This document shows positions 9,105 to 18,034 of a stretch of 64,000 nucleotides of DNA, one piece after another (the first letter of the stretch is position 1; each line of letters starts with the position of its first letter). Origin of the DNA: Bacteroides sp. Marseille-P3684 (GTDB taxonomy: Bacteria > Bacteroidota > Bacteroidia > Bacteroidales > Bacteroidaceae); contig NZ_LT985808.1 of the NCBI RefSeq assembly GCF_900291465.1, positions 343,564 through 407,563 of the forward strand, in the 5' to 3' direction. The position numbers and the translations under genes were made by a program. The notes below the pieces were generated by a model. The model was not told the origin of the DNA, did no database searches, and saw only the letters and a list, made by a program, of their open reading frames with translations.

Positions 9105-10607
9105 ATGAAAAAGACTTTTCTCTCACATTGGATGGCCGCACTGGCTATCCCTGCTGCACTCATGCTCTACACCTCGTGCAGCAAGGACGACGACATCGTC
9201 GACACCCCACCCACTCCGACCGAAGACCCTACTCCCGCAGAGCCTGCGAACCCCGACCCGCATGCCGGCCATCGCGCCGAGGGCTTCTGGATTGTCAACG
9301 AAGACTGGTTCGGGCACGACAACGGCACGGTGAACCGCTTCAAGCGCACCGGATACACCACCCTCGAACCTGTCTACCGGGCTTACCGGGCAGCCAATGA
9401 CGGGGAGACCTTCGGCGTGACCACCCAGTTCGGTGCCATCTGGGGCGACAACTTCTACTTCACCTCCAAGCAGGGCAACCGCCTCGTGGTGGCTGATGCC
9501 CGGACACTGAAGAAGAAAGCCGTCTTCACGGAAATCGGAGGAGACGGACGCGTCTTCGTGGGACTGACCGACCGGAAAGCCTACGTGGGACACAACCGGG
9601 GCATCGCCGTGTTCGACATCCCCTCCCTCACTATCACCCGTCAGCTGGAGGGCATCAGCAGCCAGACCGGCGACATGCGCCTGGCAGCCGGCAAGGTGTT
9701 CGTGGTGACACAGAAGGAAGGCTTGTGCGTGGTCGACCCCGTGACCGACCAGGTGCTCCAACGCATCGACGGGAAGTTCTACGCACTGACCCGCAGCCTC
9801 GACGGACGCATCTGGGTGGCGGGGAAGGACGGCTTCCTCGTCATCAACCCCGAGACCATGCAACAGACCACACGCCCCTACCCCGACGAAGCCGCCATCG
9901 GCAGTCCGTGGGGAGCATGGAGGGCAGGCAGCCTCTGCGCCTCGACCCATCACAACGTGCTCTACTGGATTGGTGGCGGCGGCATGGTCAGCAGCGGCAG
10001 CACACTGTACAAATATGAGGTGGACAGCGGGACAGCCAAGCCTGTCTTCGAGACCGGACAGACCGAGAAGGGCGATGAGCTGATGTTCTACGGCACCGGC
10101 GTCCGTGTAGACCCCTGGACCGACGAGCTGGTGGTGACACTGACACAAAGCGGCTATGGCGTGAACTATGCCTACAACTGGGTGTGCGTGCTCGATGCCG
10201 ACGGCAAGGAGGTGCTCCGTCTGCCGCTCAAGGGCGACAACGGGCTGGGCTCGGAGTGGAGCACCGTGAACAAGCAGGAGAACTGGGACGACAAGTACTT
10301 CTGGTTCCCCGCACTGCCCGTGTTCGAGGATGCCTGCAAGCCGGAGTTCACCGCCGACAACATGGGACTGACGGCAGGCCACAGCGGAGAGTTCGACCTG
10401 AACGACTACGTGAAGGATGACGACAACATGCCGCTCGACATGCAGTTCAGCGTGCAGACCCCGGCGGACTTCCCCGCCAAGCTGACCGTGGACGGACACC
10501 GTCTGAAAGTAGAAGCAGGGAGCCGGAAGGGCACCTTCACGTTCACGCTCGTAGTCCTCTCGAACGGCGTCCGTGCCGAGAAGGAGATAAAGCTGAACGT
10601 CGGCTGA
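9105..10607 (+). CDS. DUF5074/BtuG-like propeller lipoprotein with C-terminal cadherin-like domain
   Basis: 500-residue lipoprotein (Cys25 in LYTSCSKDDD) with a Thr/Pro/Glu-rich tether and a propeller region (FWIVNEDWFGHDNGTVNRF, then repeated blades such as KVFVVTQKEGLCVVDPVTD and RIWVAGKDGFLVINPETM). The C-terminal 90 or so residues (MGLTAGHSGEFDLNDYVKDDDN to the end) resemble a cadherin/Ig-like beta-sandwich. It is the last gene of the B12 operon, ending before a perfect 14 bp inverted repeat. Role in corrinoid capture is inferred from family and location. Confidence 0.75.
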   Translation: MKKTFLSHWMAALAIPAALMLYTSCSKDDDIVDTPPTPTEDPTPAEPANPDPHAGHRAEGFWIVNEDWFGHDNGTVNRFKRTGYTTLEPVYRAYRAANDGETFGVTTQFGAIWGDNFYFTSKQGNRLVVADARTLKKKAVFTEIGGDGRVFVGLTDRKAYVGHNRGIAVFDIPSLTITRQLEGISSQTGDMRLAAGKVFVVTQKEGLCVVDPVTDQVLQRIDGKFYALTRSLDGRIWVAGKDGFLVINPETMQQTTRPYPDEAAIGSPWGAWRAGSLCASTHHNVLYWIGGGGMVSSGSTLYKYEVDSGTAKPVFETGQTEKGDELMFYGTGVRVDPWTDELVVTLTQSGYGVNYAYNWVCVLDADGKEVLRLPLKGDNGLGSEWSTVNKQENWDDKYFWFPALPVFEDACKPEFTADNMGLTAGHSGEFDLNDYVKDDDNMPLDMQFSVQTPADFPAKLTVDGHRLKVEAGSRKGTFTFTLVVLSNGVRAEKEIKLNVG

Positions 10608-10647
10608 TGCCACTCCCCACACCACAACGGGGAAACAGATAAACAAA

Positions 10648-10697
10648 GAACGGGCGTGTGTCTGTGTGCATGAAAGCACTACGACACACGCCCGTTC
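10648..10697. terminator. Bidirectional hairpin terminator between convergent genes
   Basis: Perfect 14 bp inverted repeat gaacgggcgtgtgt (10648-10661) and acacacgcccgttc (10684-10697), located between the rightward B12 operon and the leftward arsC-like gene. No long T-run follows. Confidence 0.6.
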
Positions 10698-10742
10698 CGG
10701 CATTACCGGCCACCCGGAGGAACAAGCTCCGTCCGGTGTCCG

Positions 10743-11087
10743 TCAAAGTATCTCGTCGATGCGGTCGGCAGTGGGACGTGCCACGACTGCCTTGTCGCCC
10801 TTGATGACGATGGGACGTTCGATGAGGCGGGGATTCTCCACCATCACGCGAATCAGCTCGTCCTCGCTCAGCTTCAGCCCGGCGAAGCGTTCCTTCCAGA
10901 GCGCCTCTCCCGTGCGGACAATGCTCTTGGCAGGTACACCCAGCTTACGCAGGACGTCGCGCAGTTGTTCCTCGGTGACACTCCCGTCGAGGTAGTTCAC
11001 CACATTCAGTTCTTCACCCTTCTCCTTGAGATAGGTCATGGCAGCACAGCTCTTGCTGCACCGCGGATTGTGAAAAATGGTAATCAT
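10743..11087 (-). CDS. ArsC/Spx-family thioredoxin-fold reductase
   Basis: 114-residue cytoplasmic protein beginning MITIFHNPRCSKSCAAMTYL. The NPRCSKS motif at the N-terminus is the active-site loop of glutaredoxin-dependent ArsC-type arsenate reductases, and IERPIVIKGDKAVVARP near the C-terminus is the matching RPI motif. I chose the start at 11087 because the family begins right before this motif; upstream in-frame codons have no family character. No other arsenic genes are nearby, so the physiological role could be arsenate reduction or another thiol reaction. Confidence 0.85.
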   Translation of the reverse strand: MITIFHNPRCSKSCAAMTYLKEKGEELNVVNYLDGSVTEEQLRDVLRKLGVPAKSIVRTGEALWKERFAGLKLSEDELIRVMVENPRLIERPIVIKGDKAVVARPTADRIDEIL

Positions 11088-11162
11088 AGTGCGTCTAGGT
11101 TTTATGAGTGAAACGTCAGCGGCAAAGATACGCATAAGTCGGCAAACTGCCACACTCCCATC

Positions 11163-12149
11163 TCATTTGACCAGGTATTTCTCCATGCCGGGCGAATACT
11201 CGGTGCGGTAGGCACCCGTACTGTCGGCGTAGATGAAGAAGTACTCCAGCTCGGGATGCCGTGCCTGGAGCGCCTTGGCTCCCTCCCGTCCCAGCGCCAT
11301 GCATGCCGTGGCATAGGCGTCGGCTACGATGCAGTCCCGCGCGATGATGGTCGCACTCAGGATGTCGCCCCCGGCGGGATATCCGGTCTTGGGATTGATG
11401 GTGTGGGCGTACTTCTTGCCGTCCTTGATGTAGAAGTTGCGGTAGTCGCCCGAGGTGGCAAGTCCTACGCGCTCGCCCAGCTCGATGACCTGCTCGATGT
11501 CCGTATTCAGCTGCGTGGAGTCGTCGACGGGACGGTTGATGCCGATGTGCCAGGGCAACCCCTTGGCATTCCTTCCCTTGGCGGTCATTTCGCCGCCGAT
11601 GTCCACGAGATAGTCTTCGACACCGAGGCTGTCGAGGCGTGCGGCAATCAGGTCGCAGATGCACCCGTCGCCCACTGCGGAGAAGTTGAGCAGGAGGCGC
11701 GGGTCGTCCTTCACCACCCGGTTGCCTTCCAGGCGTACCTTCTCATAGCCCACGAAGGTCTTCAGGCTGTCAATCATTGCAGGCGTGACCTCCCCCATGT
11801 TCTTGAAGCCGAAGCCCCAGGCATTGATGAGCGGAGCGCAGGTGATGTCGAACATGCCGTCGGTCTGCCGCGACACCTCCTCCGCCACCCGGAAGGCATG
11901 GATGAAGATGGAGTCGACCTCCATGTTGCGGTTGGTGTTGACGGCGCTGACGATCGAGAGCGAGTCGAAGGGGTTGAGCGAATGGTAGAAACGGCTGATT
12001 TCACCCCGTATCTCGTCGTCCAGCGTACGGTCGTAGTTGTAGGTGATGCGATAGTAAGTGTGGGTGTGTCCTTCGGTGACACGGTACTGCCGCGGCGGTG
12101 TGCAGGCACACACGGCTATCAGCAGCAGAAGGGATGCAAGTAGTTTCAT
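11163..12149 (-). CDS. apbE: FAD:protein FMN transferase (ApbE family) lipoprotein
   Basis: 328-residue lipoprotein starting MKLLASLLLLIAVCAC (lipobox Cys16). ApbE enzymes attach FMN from FAD to Thr/Ser of periplasm-facing proteins such as NqrB/NqrC and RnfG. Family features visible: GWGFGF-like region (NAWGFGFKNMG), VDIGGEMTAKGRNAKG, HIGINRP, ATSGDYRNF, HTINPKTGYPA and the metal-binding DAYATACMALG. The start at 12149 is chosen for its signal peptide. No Nqr/Rnf genes are in the window, so the target is elsewhere. Confidence 0.92.
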   Translation of the reverse strand: MKLLASLLLLIAVCACTPPRQYRVTEGHTHTYYRITYNYDRTLDDEIRGEISRFYHSLNPFDSLSIVSAVNTNRNMEVDSIFIHAFRVAEEVSRQTDGMFDITCAPLINAWGFGFKNMGEVTPAMIDSLKTFVGYEKVRLEGNRVVKDDPRLLLNFSAVGDGCICDLIAARLDSLGVEDYLVDIGGEMTAKGRNAKGLPWHIGINRPVDDSTQLNTDIEQVIELGERVGLATSGDYRNFYIKDGKKYAHTINPKTGYPAGGDILSATIIARDCIVADAYATACMALGREGAKALQARHPELEYFFIYADSTGAYRTEYSPGMEKYLVK

Positions 12150-12264
12150 TGGAACGATTCTGATTGGGTTCAATAACAGTGGTCGGCGGCAATTCTTCCG
12201 CTTATCCGTGGTAAAGGTAGGCAGATTCTGAGACGCAGGCAAACGGACGGCGGAATATTGCGCC

Positions 12265-13923
12265 TCAACGGGCGGATTCCTGCACTTCCTGACGCAGGAA
12301 AGCCGTGATGTCGCCGCCGTCGGGGACACCCAGCTTCTTGCGGACATCCGTCTTGCACTTGTGGACGGAGAAGACACTCTGCATCCACACACCGGCTATC
12401 TCGTCGGTACGGAAGCCGGCCGTCAACAGGCAGCAGAGCTGCACCTCCTTCTCCGTGAGCGAAGGGTAGAGGCGGACGAGCTGCGTGTAGCACCCGTCGA
12501 AGAGGAAATCGATGTGGCGGTAGAACAGGTCCCAACGGGTAAACGGGGCATCGGCATCCTCCGATGGGGCAGAACGGTCGGACGCCTGCTTCGTCTCCTG
12601 TCCCTTCTCCTGACGGAGGCTCCGCCGCGCCATCAGCTCCCTGAAGAGCTGCAAGTCGCAGCGGACCAGTTCCTTCATCTCCTCGCTTGCCGTCTCGAAG
12701 CGTTCCCGTTCACCGACGCTTTGCCGGAGCGATGCATGGCGGTGCCTCTCCCGTCGATATCGCCACGTCTGCACCACAAGCCCGGCAAGGAGCAACACTG
12801 CCACAACCGCCGTCAGGTAAAGGAGAAGGACGGACCGACGCCCGGCTTCCTGCTCTTCATGCTGACGGGCATACTCGCTGACAGCACCGTCGAGCGTATG
12901 CCGGGCAAGCTTTGTCACCAGGTGCTCGTACGCCTCAATCAGACAGCGACCGGAAGCCGACGCCCCTTCGGTATCACCTTCCTTCCCGGCGAGGTCGGTG
13001 CAGAGCCGGTAATAGTCGATGAGTGCATGGTCGGACACACCGGGGACACGGCAGGCTGCCGCGAGGTCGCAGTGACGGCGCGCCGTTTCAAGGCTGTCCA
13101 TGCGGAAGGCACAGGTGGCGAGCATCGTGTGGCAGCGGAACAGGTGGAGGGTGTCGCGTTCGGCAGCCAGTGACTTGCGGAAGTCGGTGGCTGCATCCCC
13201 GAAGCGTCCGAGACGGAAGTCCGCCATGCCCAGCAACCGGTGGATGTCGGCATAGCGCAAGTGGTGTTCCGAGGTCTCACGGGCAAGCGGAAGGAGCAGA
13301 CGGAGTGCCGCTCCGGGCTGTCCGGTGTAAAGCTCGCTACGTGCAAGGAGCATCCGTGTGTGGGGGTCCAGCTCGACCTCGGGAACGGAGGAGATGCATC
13401 CTTTCGCAGTCTCCTGATAGCGGGCAAAACGGACGAGGTCTCCCTCGCGACGGTACATGTCACCCAGGTAGCTGTAGAGGTAGAAGAGCCACACGGGGTC
13501 ATTGACCGCCTCCGCCAAGTCTATGGAGCGCTGGATGATGTCCAGCTCGCCCCGCAGGTCGTTGTTGCGCCGGTGGATGTCGGCGAGCAGGTAGAGCGTC
13601 TCGAGCTGTTGCTGTGCCTTGCGGGCGGAACGGAAGATGGCAAGGCACTGTTCCAGCCGTTCCCTGTCGGGGACAGTTCCATAGACGGTATAGACCTGTG
13701 CCAGCGTGCGGACGAGAAAATCGGTAGCCGAGGCTTCATCGGTGATGGGACGGTCGGCAAGGGAGTCCTTTGTCATGCGGACGAGCAACAGTTCGGGATT
13801 GTTTTCGAGGATGAGCACCTTGTCATCGAAGGCGGGATCGTCCTTGAACGGACGTCGGTCACACCCGATTCCCACGAAGAGGAGTGCGACCAGCAGGGAG
13901 AGCGGGAAAAGAGTTTGTTTCAT
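12265..13923 (-). CDS. TPR sensor with single membrane span and LuxR-like C-terminus
   Basis: 552 residues starting MKQTLFPLSLLVALLFVGIGC, a lipoprotein-like or membrane signal. The middle (about residues 90-360) is alpha-helical with tetratricopeptide-like repeats (LYLLADIHRRNNDLRGELD, LYSYLGDMYRREGDLVRFA, LLGMADFRLGRFGDAATDF). One strong transmembrane segment (VLLLYLTAVVAVLLLAGLVV) is followed by a coiled linker and a C-terminal LuxR-type helix-turn-helix (LTEKEVQLCCLLTAGFRTDE, then VHKCKTDVRKKLGV). This architecture is common in Bacteroidota as membrane-anchored regulators. Signal and target genes cannot be read from the sequence. Confidence 0.8.
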   Translation of the reverse strand: MKQTLFPLSLLVALLFVGIGCDRRPFKDDPAFDDKVLILENNPELLLVRMTKDSLADRPITDEASATDFLVRTLAQVYTVYGTVPDRERLEQCLAIFRSARKAQQQLETLYLLADIHRRNNDLRGELDIIQRSIDLAEAVNDPVWLFYLYSYLGDMYRREGDLVRFARYQETAKGCISSVPEVELDPHTRMLLARSELYTGQPGAALRLLLPLARETSEHHLRYADIHRLLGMADFRLGRFGDAATDFRKSLAAERDTLHLFRCHTMLATCAFRMDSLETARRHCDLAAACRVPGVSDHALIDYYRLCTDLAGKEGDTEGASASGRCLIEAYEHLVTKLARHTLDGAVSEYARQHEEQEAGRRSVLLLYLTAVVAVLLLAGLVVQTWRYRRERHRHASLRQSVGERERFETASEEMKELVRCDLQLFRELMARRSLRQEKGQETKQASDRSAPSEDADAPFTRWDLFYRHIDFLFDGCYTQLVRLYPSLTEKEVQLCCLLTAGFRTDEIAGVWMQSVFSVHKCKTDVRKKLGVPDGGDITAFLRQEVQESAR

Positions 13924-14139
13924 GGCGCAAGGTTTAGGAGTTTCCGCCACAAAAGAAACCAAAAGTCACGGGATTGGCAAGGGACAGGATGTTAAAAGTA
14001 AAAGCCAGACACTGTTTTCGGCAACCCGCCCCGCCACATCCAATTTCTAGTAGAGCATATTCAGGTCGTAACCGAACACGGTCTTTTCGCCCTTCCTGAC
14101 GCAGGAAAAAGCTTCTTCATAAGGGGACGCATTTCCAAT

Positions 14140-15120
14140 CTATCTGTTCCTCCTGAACGGTTTATTGTCCTTCACATAAGCACCCTCACACAGAATTGGA
14201 ACGCCATAGTCTCCTTCGGAATAATAATCCTTGAAGATTGTCTGTATATCCGTATGCAGGTCAAACAGCTGGTTAGCATCCCATTGCGCAGTATCCGACC
14301 ATATTCGCCTACTGACCGTTGACCGACGGAAAACCTCTTGCTGCTCAAGAGTCAGGTCCTTCCCTTCCAGCCTGTTTCTCCAAGCATCCTGCAAAGAGCT
14401 GAAGCCAGCTTCACTCTCCACCATCAACAAGGCGGCTCTTCCATACGTCAAGGAACGCACGTAGACCGGATTCTTCCCGGTCTGCCCTTTCATCGCTTCC
14501 CAGAAAGAGACGTTATCGGGAATATCCATAGTCACCTTAAAACGACGCGACAGGACCAGTACCAACATCCGGCTTTTCACGACCTGTATGTTTTTCGTCC
14601 CTTCTGGAGAGTTGTATTCCGAATAAAAGACTTCCACAGGTCCCCCAAGGCTGTCTGTCCTGACAAAGTCCTTGTATTCTTCCGAATGAATCAGGCTCTT
14701 CAAATATCTCCGATAGTTCATGGACTGACGGCCATTCGAAATACAATGTCCGACGTATGGTTGGGGGAAATCCGTCCGTAAAGTGAGGGACATCTCCGGA
14801 TAGGGAATATTGTTTTCAAAGCCAGCCCCGAAATCAGCCTCCGGAAAAACATTCCCCACCCAAACCCTATCGGGCCAGTCTGCCATAAAGACCGAAGCAG
14901 AATCAGCTCCTTCTCCACAGAGTCCATTTACAGAGAAAGGATATTCCCATTCCTCGTCAGATTTTACTTCCGGACGTACCTGGACATCATCCCGTTGTCC
15001 GTCAGGCAACCGTTCCCAATTTGGTTCATCTGAACATGACCCGATGAACATTGCCATCCCAGGCAGCATCATCGCATAAACAAAGTTCCTTAATCTCCTA
15101 AGAAGAATCGTCTTCTTCAT
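14140..15120 (-). CDS. Lipoprotein of unknown function
   Basis: 326 residues with an N-terminal signal and lipobox (FIGSC, Cys29) followed by an acidic tether (SDEPNWERLPDGQRDD). I do not recognise a domain. A potential -7 box (TAACTTTG on the minus strand, 15147-15154) lies just upstream. The frame continues past the TAG stop for about 30 protein-like codons (IGNASPYEEAFSCVRKGEKT, ending YDLNMLY before the next TAG at 14048-14050), so the gene may be truncated by a nonsense mutation. Neighbouring genes give no functional hint. Confidence 0.6.
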   Translation of the reverse strand: MKKTILLRRLRNFVYAMMLPGMAMFIGSCSDEPNWERLPDGQRDDVQVRPEVKSDEEWEYPFSVNGLCGEGADSASVFMADWPDRVWVGNVFPEADFGAGFENNIPYPEMSLTLRTDFPQPYVGHCISNGRQSMNYRRYLKSLIHSEEYKDFVRTDSLGGPVEVFYSEYNSPEGTKNIQVVKSRMLVLVLSRRFKVTMDIPDNVSFWEAMKGQTGKNPVYVRSLTYGRAALLMVESEAGFSSLQDAWRNRLEGKDLTLEQQEVFRRSTVSRRIWSDTAQWDANQLFDLHTDIQTIFKDYYSEGDYGVPILCEGAYVKDNKPFRRNR

Positions 15121-15250
15121 TACATTCTCATGGTTTGTTGTTCAGGCAAAGTTAAGACGGACAAACCGAAAAAGCGGTTGGTAAGGGCAAATAAATACTT
15201 TGTAATGCGAATTTTTATTTCTCTGATTATAAGAGAGATACGTAGAAATT

Positions 15251-15282
15251 ACTTTGTAAAGCCAGAAAATCACTTTGTAAAG
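15251..15282. repeat. Pair of actttgtaaagc units 21 bp apart
   Basis: actttgtaaagc occurs at 15251 and 15272, and a partial match (actttgtaatgc) at 15197. The core CTTTGTAAAG is a near-palindrome. The 21 bp spacing resembles the 22 bp arrays elsewhere in the window, but with only two good copies the link is tentative. Confidence 0.5.
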
Positions 15283-15377
15283 CAAAAAAACGATGATGTA
15301 CAAGGGTGCTTTTTACGGCAAAAAACACCCTTCAAATGCATCATAAAATCAGACATATTTGCACCCCGTGCTTCCAC

Positions 15378-15446
15378 CACTTGGTGTTTTTGTGGCATTT
15401 CACTTGGTGTTTTTGCGGCATTTCACTTGGTGTTTTTGCGGTAATG
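15378..15446. repeat. Three-copy 23 bp tandem repeat (cacttggtgtttttgcgg type)
   Basis: Copies start at 15378, 15401 and 15424 with at most a few mismatches; each begins cacttggtgtttttg. CACTTGGTG is close to a palindrome. No coding frame or known element explains it. Confidence 0.85.
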
Positions 15447-15531
15447 CGTCAAACGACACTGAATTCACCAGCTCTGATAACACGAGGTCACTATAAGGAT
15501 TGAGAAGAAAATCAATCGGCATTCCCTTGTT

Positions 15532-15698
15532 GGACCGGGCGACCAGACCGGTCGCCCCTACATTTTTTGATTGATTGGACGGAATTGGGCATCGCCGAAC
15601 CGATGGCACAACTATATGGGGTGGACATATTCCATCGGTAATACCGTAAATGCATGCAAACGAATGTAGGGGCGACCGGTCGGGTCGCCCGGCCCAAT
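15532..15698. repeat. Large imperfect inverted repeat rich in GGTCGCCC
   Basis: The left arm (15532-15567, with gggcgaccagaccggtcgcc) and right arm (15663-15698, with ggggcgaccggtcgggtcgc) are reverse complements with only about three mismatches over 36 bp, separated by about 95 bp. Each arm contains its own smaller dyad around gcgaccggtcg. It looks like a paired dispersed intergenic repeat or a miniature mobile element. Confidence 0.75.
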
Positions 15699-16119
15699 GC
15701 AACGCCCAATAAACATTCAACAACCATTCAAACAATATTCGACAACCGTTCAAACGCATTCCGCAGGGTTCCATTGTCCATCACCATGTATGAATGCGGG
15801 AAAACAATCAGGATTGGACCGGGCGCGTTTGACAAAATGTCAAATGAAGGGCTCTACAGGGGCAATGCTTACGCCAAAGGACGAGTGAGCGCGCAAAGAA
15901 AGGATTCTGGAGCGTTTCGCAAAATACACATTGATGCAGATAGGGGGATTTTCCTGTTATTTGGATAGGGAAGATTTAGAGGGAGCAGCCTCATGCATAG
16001 GAGATACACTCAACCGCACTCTTTTTACTAGTTTCAAAATCAGTCTCCCGTTCCACCTTCTGGAAGACGAAACCCGTAATTCAAGCACTTCGTTCTCCGA
16101 ATATTTGACTTCGACACCT

Positions 16120-16201
16120 CAAACAATATTGATTGGAGGCGGAAACTATATTGTTTCATGTCTCAAACAATATAGTTTGGCTCGCGAAACAATATTGTTG
16201 C
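16120..16201. repeat. 22 bp-period dyad array B (CAAACAATATTGTTTG type)
   Basis: Units at 16120 (CAAACAATATTGATTG), 16142 (GAAACTATATTGTTTC), 16164 (CAAACAATATAGTTTG) and 16186 (GAAACAATATTGTTGC) are exactly 22 bp apart, each a 16 bp near-palindrome followed by a 6 bp spacer. Mismatches differ between units and are partly compensatory within a dyad. The same core is repeated five times at 49101-49204. Confidence 0.88.
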
Positions 16202-16669
16202 GGGCACGTTTTGTCCATATTCCGAGAACGGAATGTATAGTTTTCTAAAATCAAAGGCTGATTCCGCGATTTTCGGTAACATCTGTTAGCAGTTGGCTTC
16301 TGGTTTGAGCGGAATTGGGAAAGTACGCGTTAGCGCAAAAGTGGCTTTTGAAGGACTTTGTCAAGCATTTCGCGGGAATTGGTTGCATGCTGATACAGGG
16401 GCAGAGCGTACATAAGAAATAATGCGTGCACGGCATCACTGCCCCACACGCATTGTACTTTTCACCCACATTTTTGGAATGTAAAGGAAAGATGCCGGAC
16501 GAGCCGGCTCCTAACTAGATAGAAATATAAGCCTAATGTTATAACTGATCCTTGGTTGTATATGTTTGAATAAGTCTTTCTTTTATTCTTCTGTTTTGAC
16601 GATGCAAAGGTAGTGAGCGGCAGGGGGTCCGGCTGTGTAGATTTGCATTTTCTTGTGGGTAGATTTGGG

Positions 16670-17752
16670 TCAAATGCCCGAAATCCACTTTGCATAGCGG
16701 TCGAGGACGCGTTGCGGGGCATTGGTGTACCACGCATAGCCGCCACGGCGTTCCTTTTCAATCTCGGCAAGGGTGGCATGTTTCACCCCGTCGCGTCCGC
16801 AGAAGAAGGGCTTGCCGGTTTCGAGGTCGTAGAAACGTGCCCAGAGGACATTGCCCGGGGCGGAGACAACACGGGCGTCGCCCTTGGGACTGCCGTCCGG
16901 AACGCGTTCCACCCGGATGTCCTTCACGGCATGGGTCTCAAACCACGCCACGGCTCCCTTGACAGCTGCGACAATCTCGGGCGAAGGATGGGGAATCGAC
17001 ATGAGCAACGCCACGATGGAGGCGGACTCGGCACCACTGAACGAAGCCAGTTCGTAGGCACGTGCAGGAGCCGGGGCAAAGGTATGTTCATCGTGCTGGG
17101 CACACCAGACCGTCGGCTTGCCGTCGACACGGATCTGGGTCTTGAGGATGCAGCCGATGCCTTTGTCAAACGAGGCGCGTGCCTGTGCCCGGGTGGCGTC
17201 GTCGAGCTTCAGGGCGTCATAGGGGCTGCGTCCGTCGGCAATGTCGCGCAGCTGACGGAGGACGTTGACCATGGCATCGTCGTTATAAGTAATGTGTGAG
17301 GCGTAGTTCACCGCTGTCCGTTCGGGGTAGAACTGGGGCCAGCCCCCGTTGTCATACTGTGCCTCAAAGAGGTAGCGGAGTCCACGGAGGAAGCCTTCGC
17401 GGTAACGGTCCTCACCGCTATGGGCATAGACCCGCGCCAGGAAACGCATCTCGGTGGTGGTGGCACCGTTGTCGATGGTTGAACCGACGCCCGTGCGGTT
17501 CACCTTGGCAAGCTCTTCGGCGGAGAGCAGGTGGTGGTAGGGGATGTTCTTCTGCCAGCCTCCGCTCTCCATCTGACGGGCAAGGAGCTGGTCGGCAATG
17601 GCGCGTGCCTGCTGTCCGCCATACCACTCGTCGGGCATGCGGTCGGCTACTTTTTTCCAGGAGAAATCCCGGATGTTGGGACTGTCTTGTGCCTGCACGG
17701 GCAGCAGCCAGGCGAACAGGCAACAGAGGAGGGAAAGGATTTGTGCTTTCAT
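16670..17752 (-). CDS. Pectate lyase, PL10 type
   Basis: 360-residue secreted enzyme with a signal peptide (MKAQILSLLCCLFAWLLPVQAQ). Features of PL10 (PelA-type) lyases include MESGGWQKNIPY, IDNGATTTEMRFLARVY, YDNGGWPQFYPE and HITYNDDAMVNVLRQLRDIA. These cleave de-esterified polygalacturonate by calcium-dependent beta-elimination, usually in the periplasm or at the surface. It is divergent from the hybrid two-component regulator starting at 18035, its likely activator. No other pectin enzymes or SusCD pair are immediately adjacent on this side, so it looks like a minimal pectin-response unit. Confidence 0.88.
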   Translation of the reverse strand: MKAQILSLLCCLFAWLLPVQAQDSPNIRDFSWKKVADRMPDEWYGGQQARAIADQLLARQMESGGWQKNIPYHHLLSAEELAKVNRTGVGSTIDNGATTTEMRFLARVYAHSGEDRYREGFLRGLRYLFEAQYDNGGWPQFYPERTAVNYASHITYNDDAMVNVLRQLRDIADGRSPYDALKLDDATRAQARASFDKGIGCILKTQIRVDGKPTVWCAQHDEHTFAPAPARAYELASFSGAESASIVALLMSIPHPSPEIVAAVKGAVAWFETHAVKDIRVERVPDGSPKGDARVVSAPGNVLWARFYDLETGKPFFCGRDGVKHATLAEIEKERRGGYAWYTNAPQRVLDRYAKWISGI

Positions 17753-18034
17753 ATACGTTGGTCATTAAGCATCCAAAGTCATTTGCATTTACAAAAATAC
17801 ATTAATATCGCAGGCAAAATGGGGTATTTTTGTGTTTTTTATGTGTAGATTTGTGGACAAACACATCTAAAGACACCGACGAGGCTGTGCCTGCACAGCG
17901 CGGTACTCATCCTGCGGGAGCAGGGGATGCGGGTGAAACCGGTTTAGTTGTTTCCAAGTTGCCGACGGCAGGTATCCGCGTCCCGTTTCCGCCGGAATGG
18001 GTCCGGCACGGCTTCCCGACAACTACTCATCCCC

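Larger units (their letters stand above)
15121..16669. other. Gene-free, repeat-rich interval of about 1.5 kb
   Basis: No open frame here looks like a protein. The stretch is AT-rich and contains, in order, an imperfect 21 bp-period pair (15251, 15272), a three-copy 23 bp tandem repeat (15378-15446), a large imperfect inverted repeat (15532-15567 with 15663-15698) and a 22 bp-period dyad array (16120-16201). The rest shows nothing I can name. It separates an unknown lipoprotein gene from a pectate lyase gene. Confidence 0.7.

Noticed and set aside
15931-16248. 105-residue plus-strand open frame
   Set aside because: It runs through array B and has no protein-like features.
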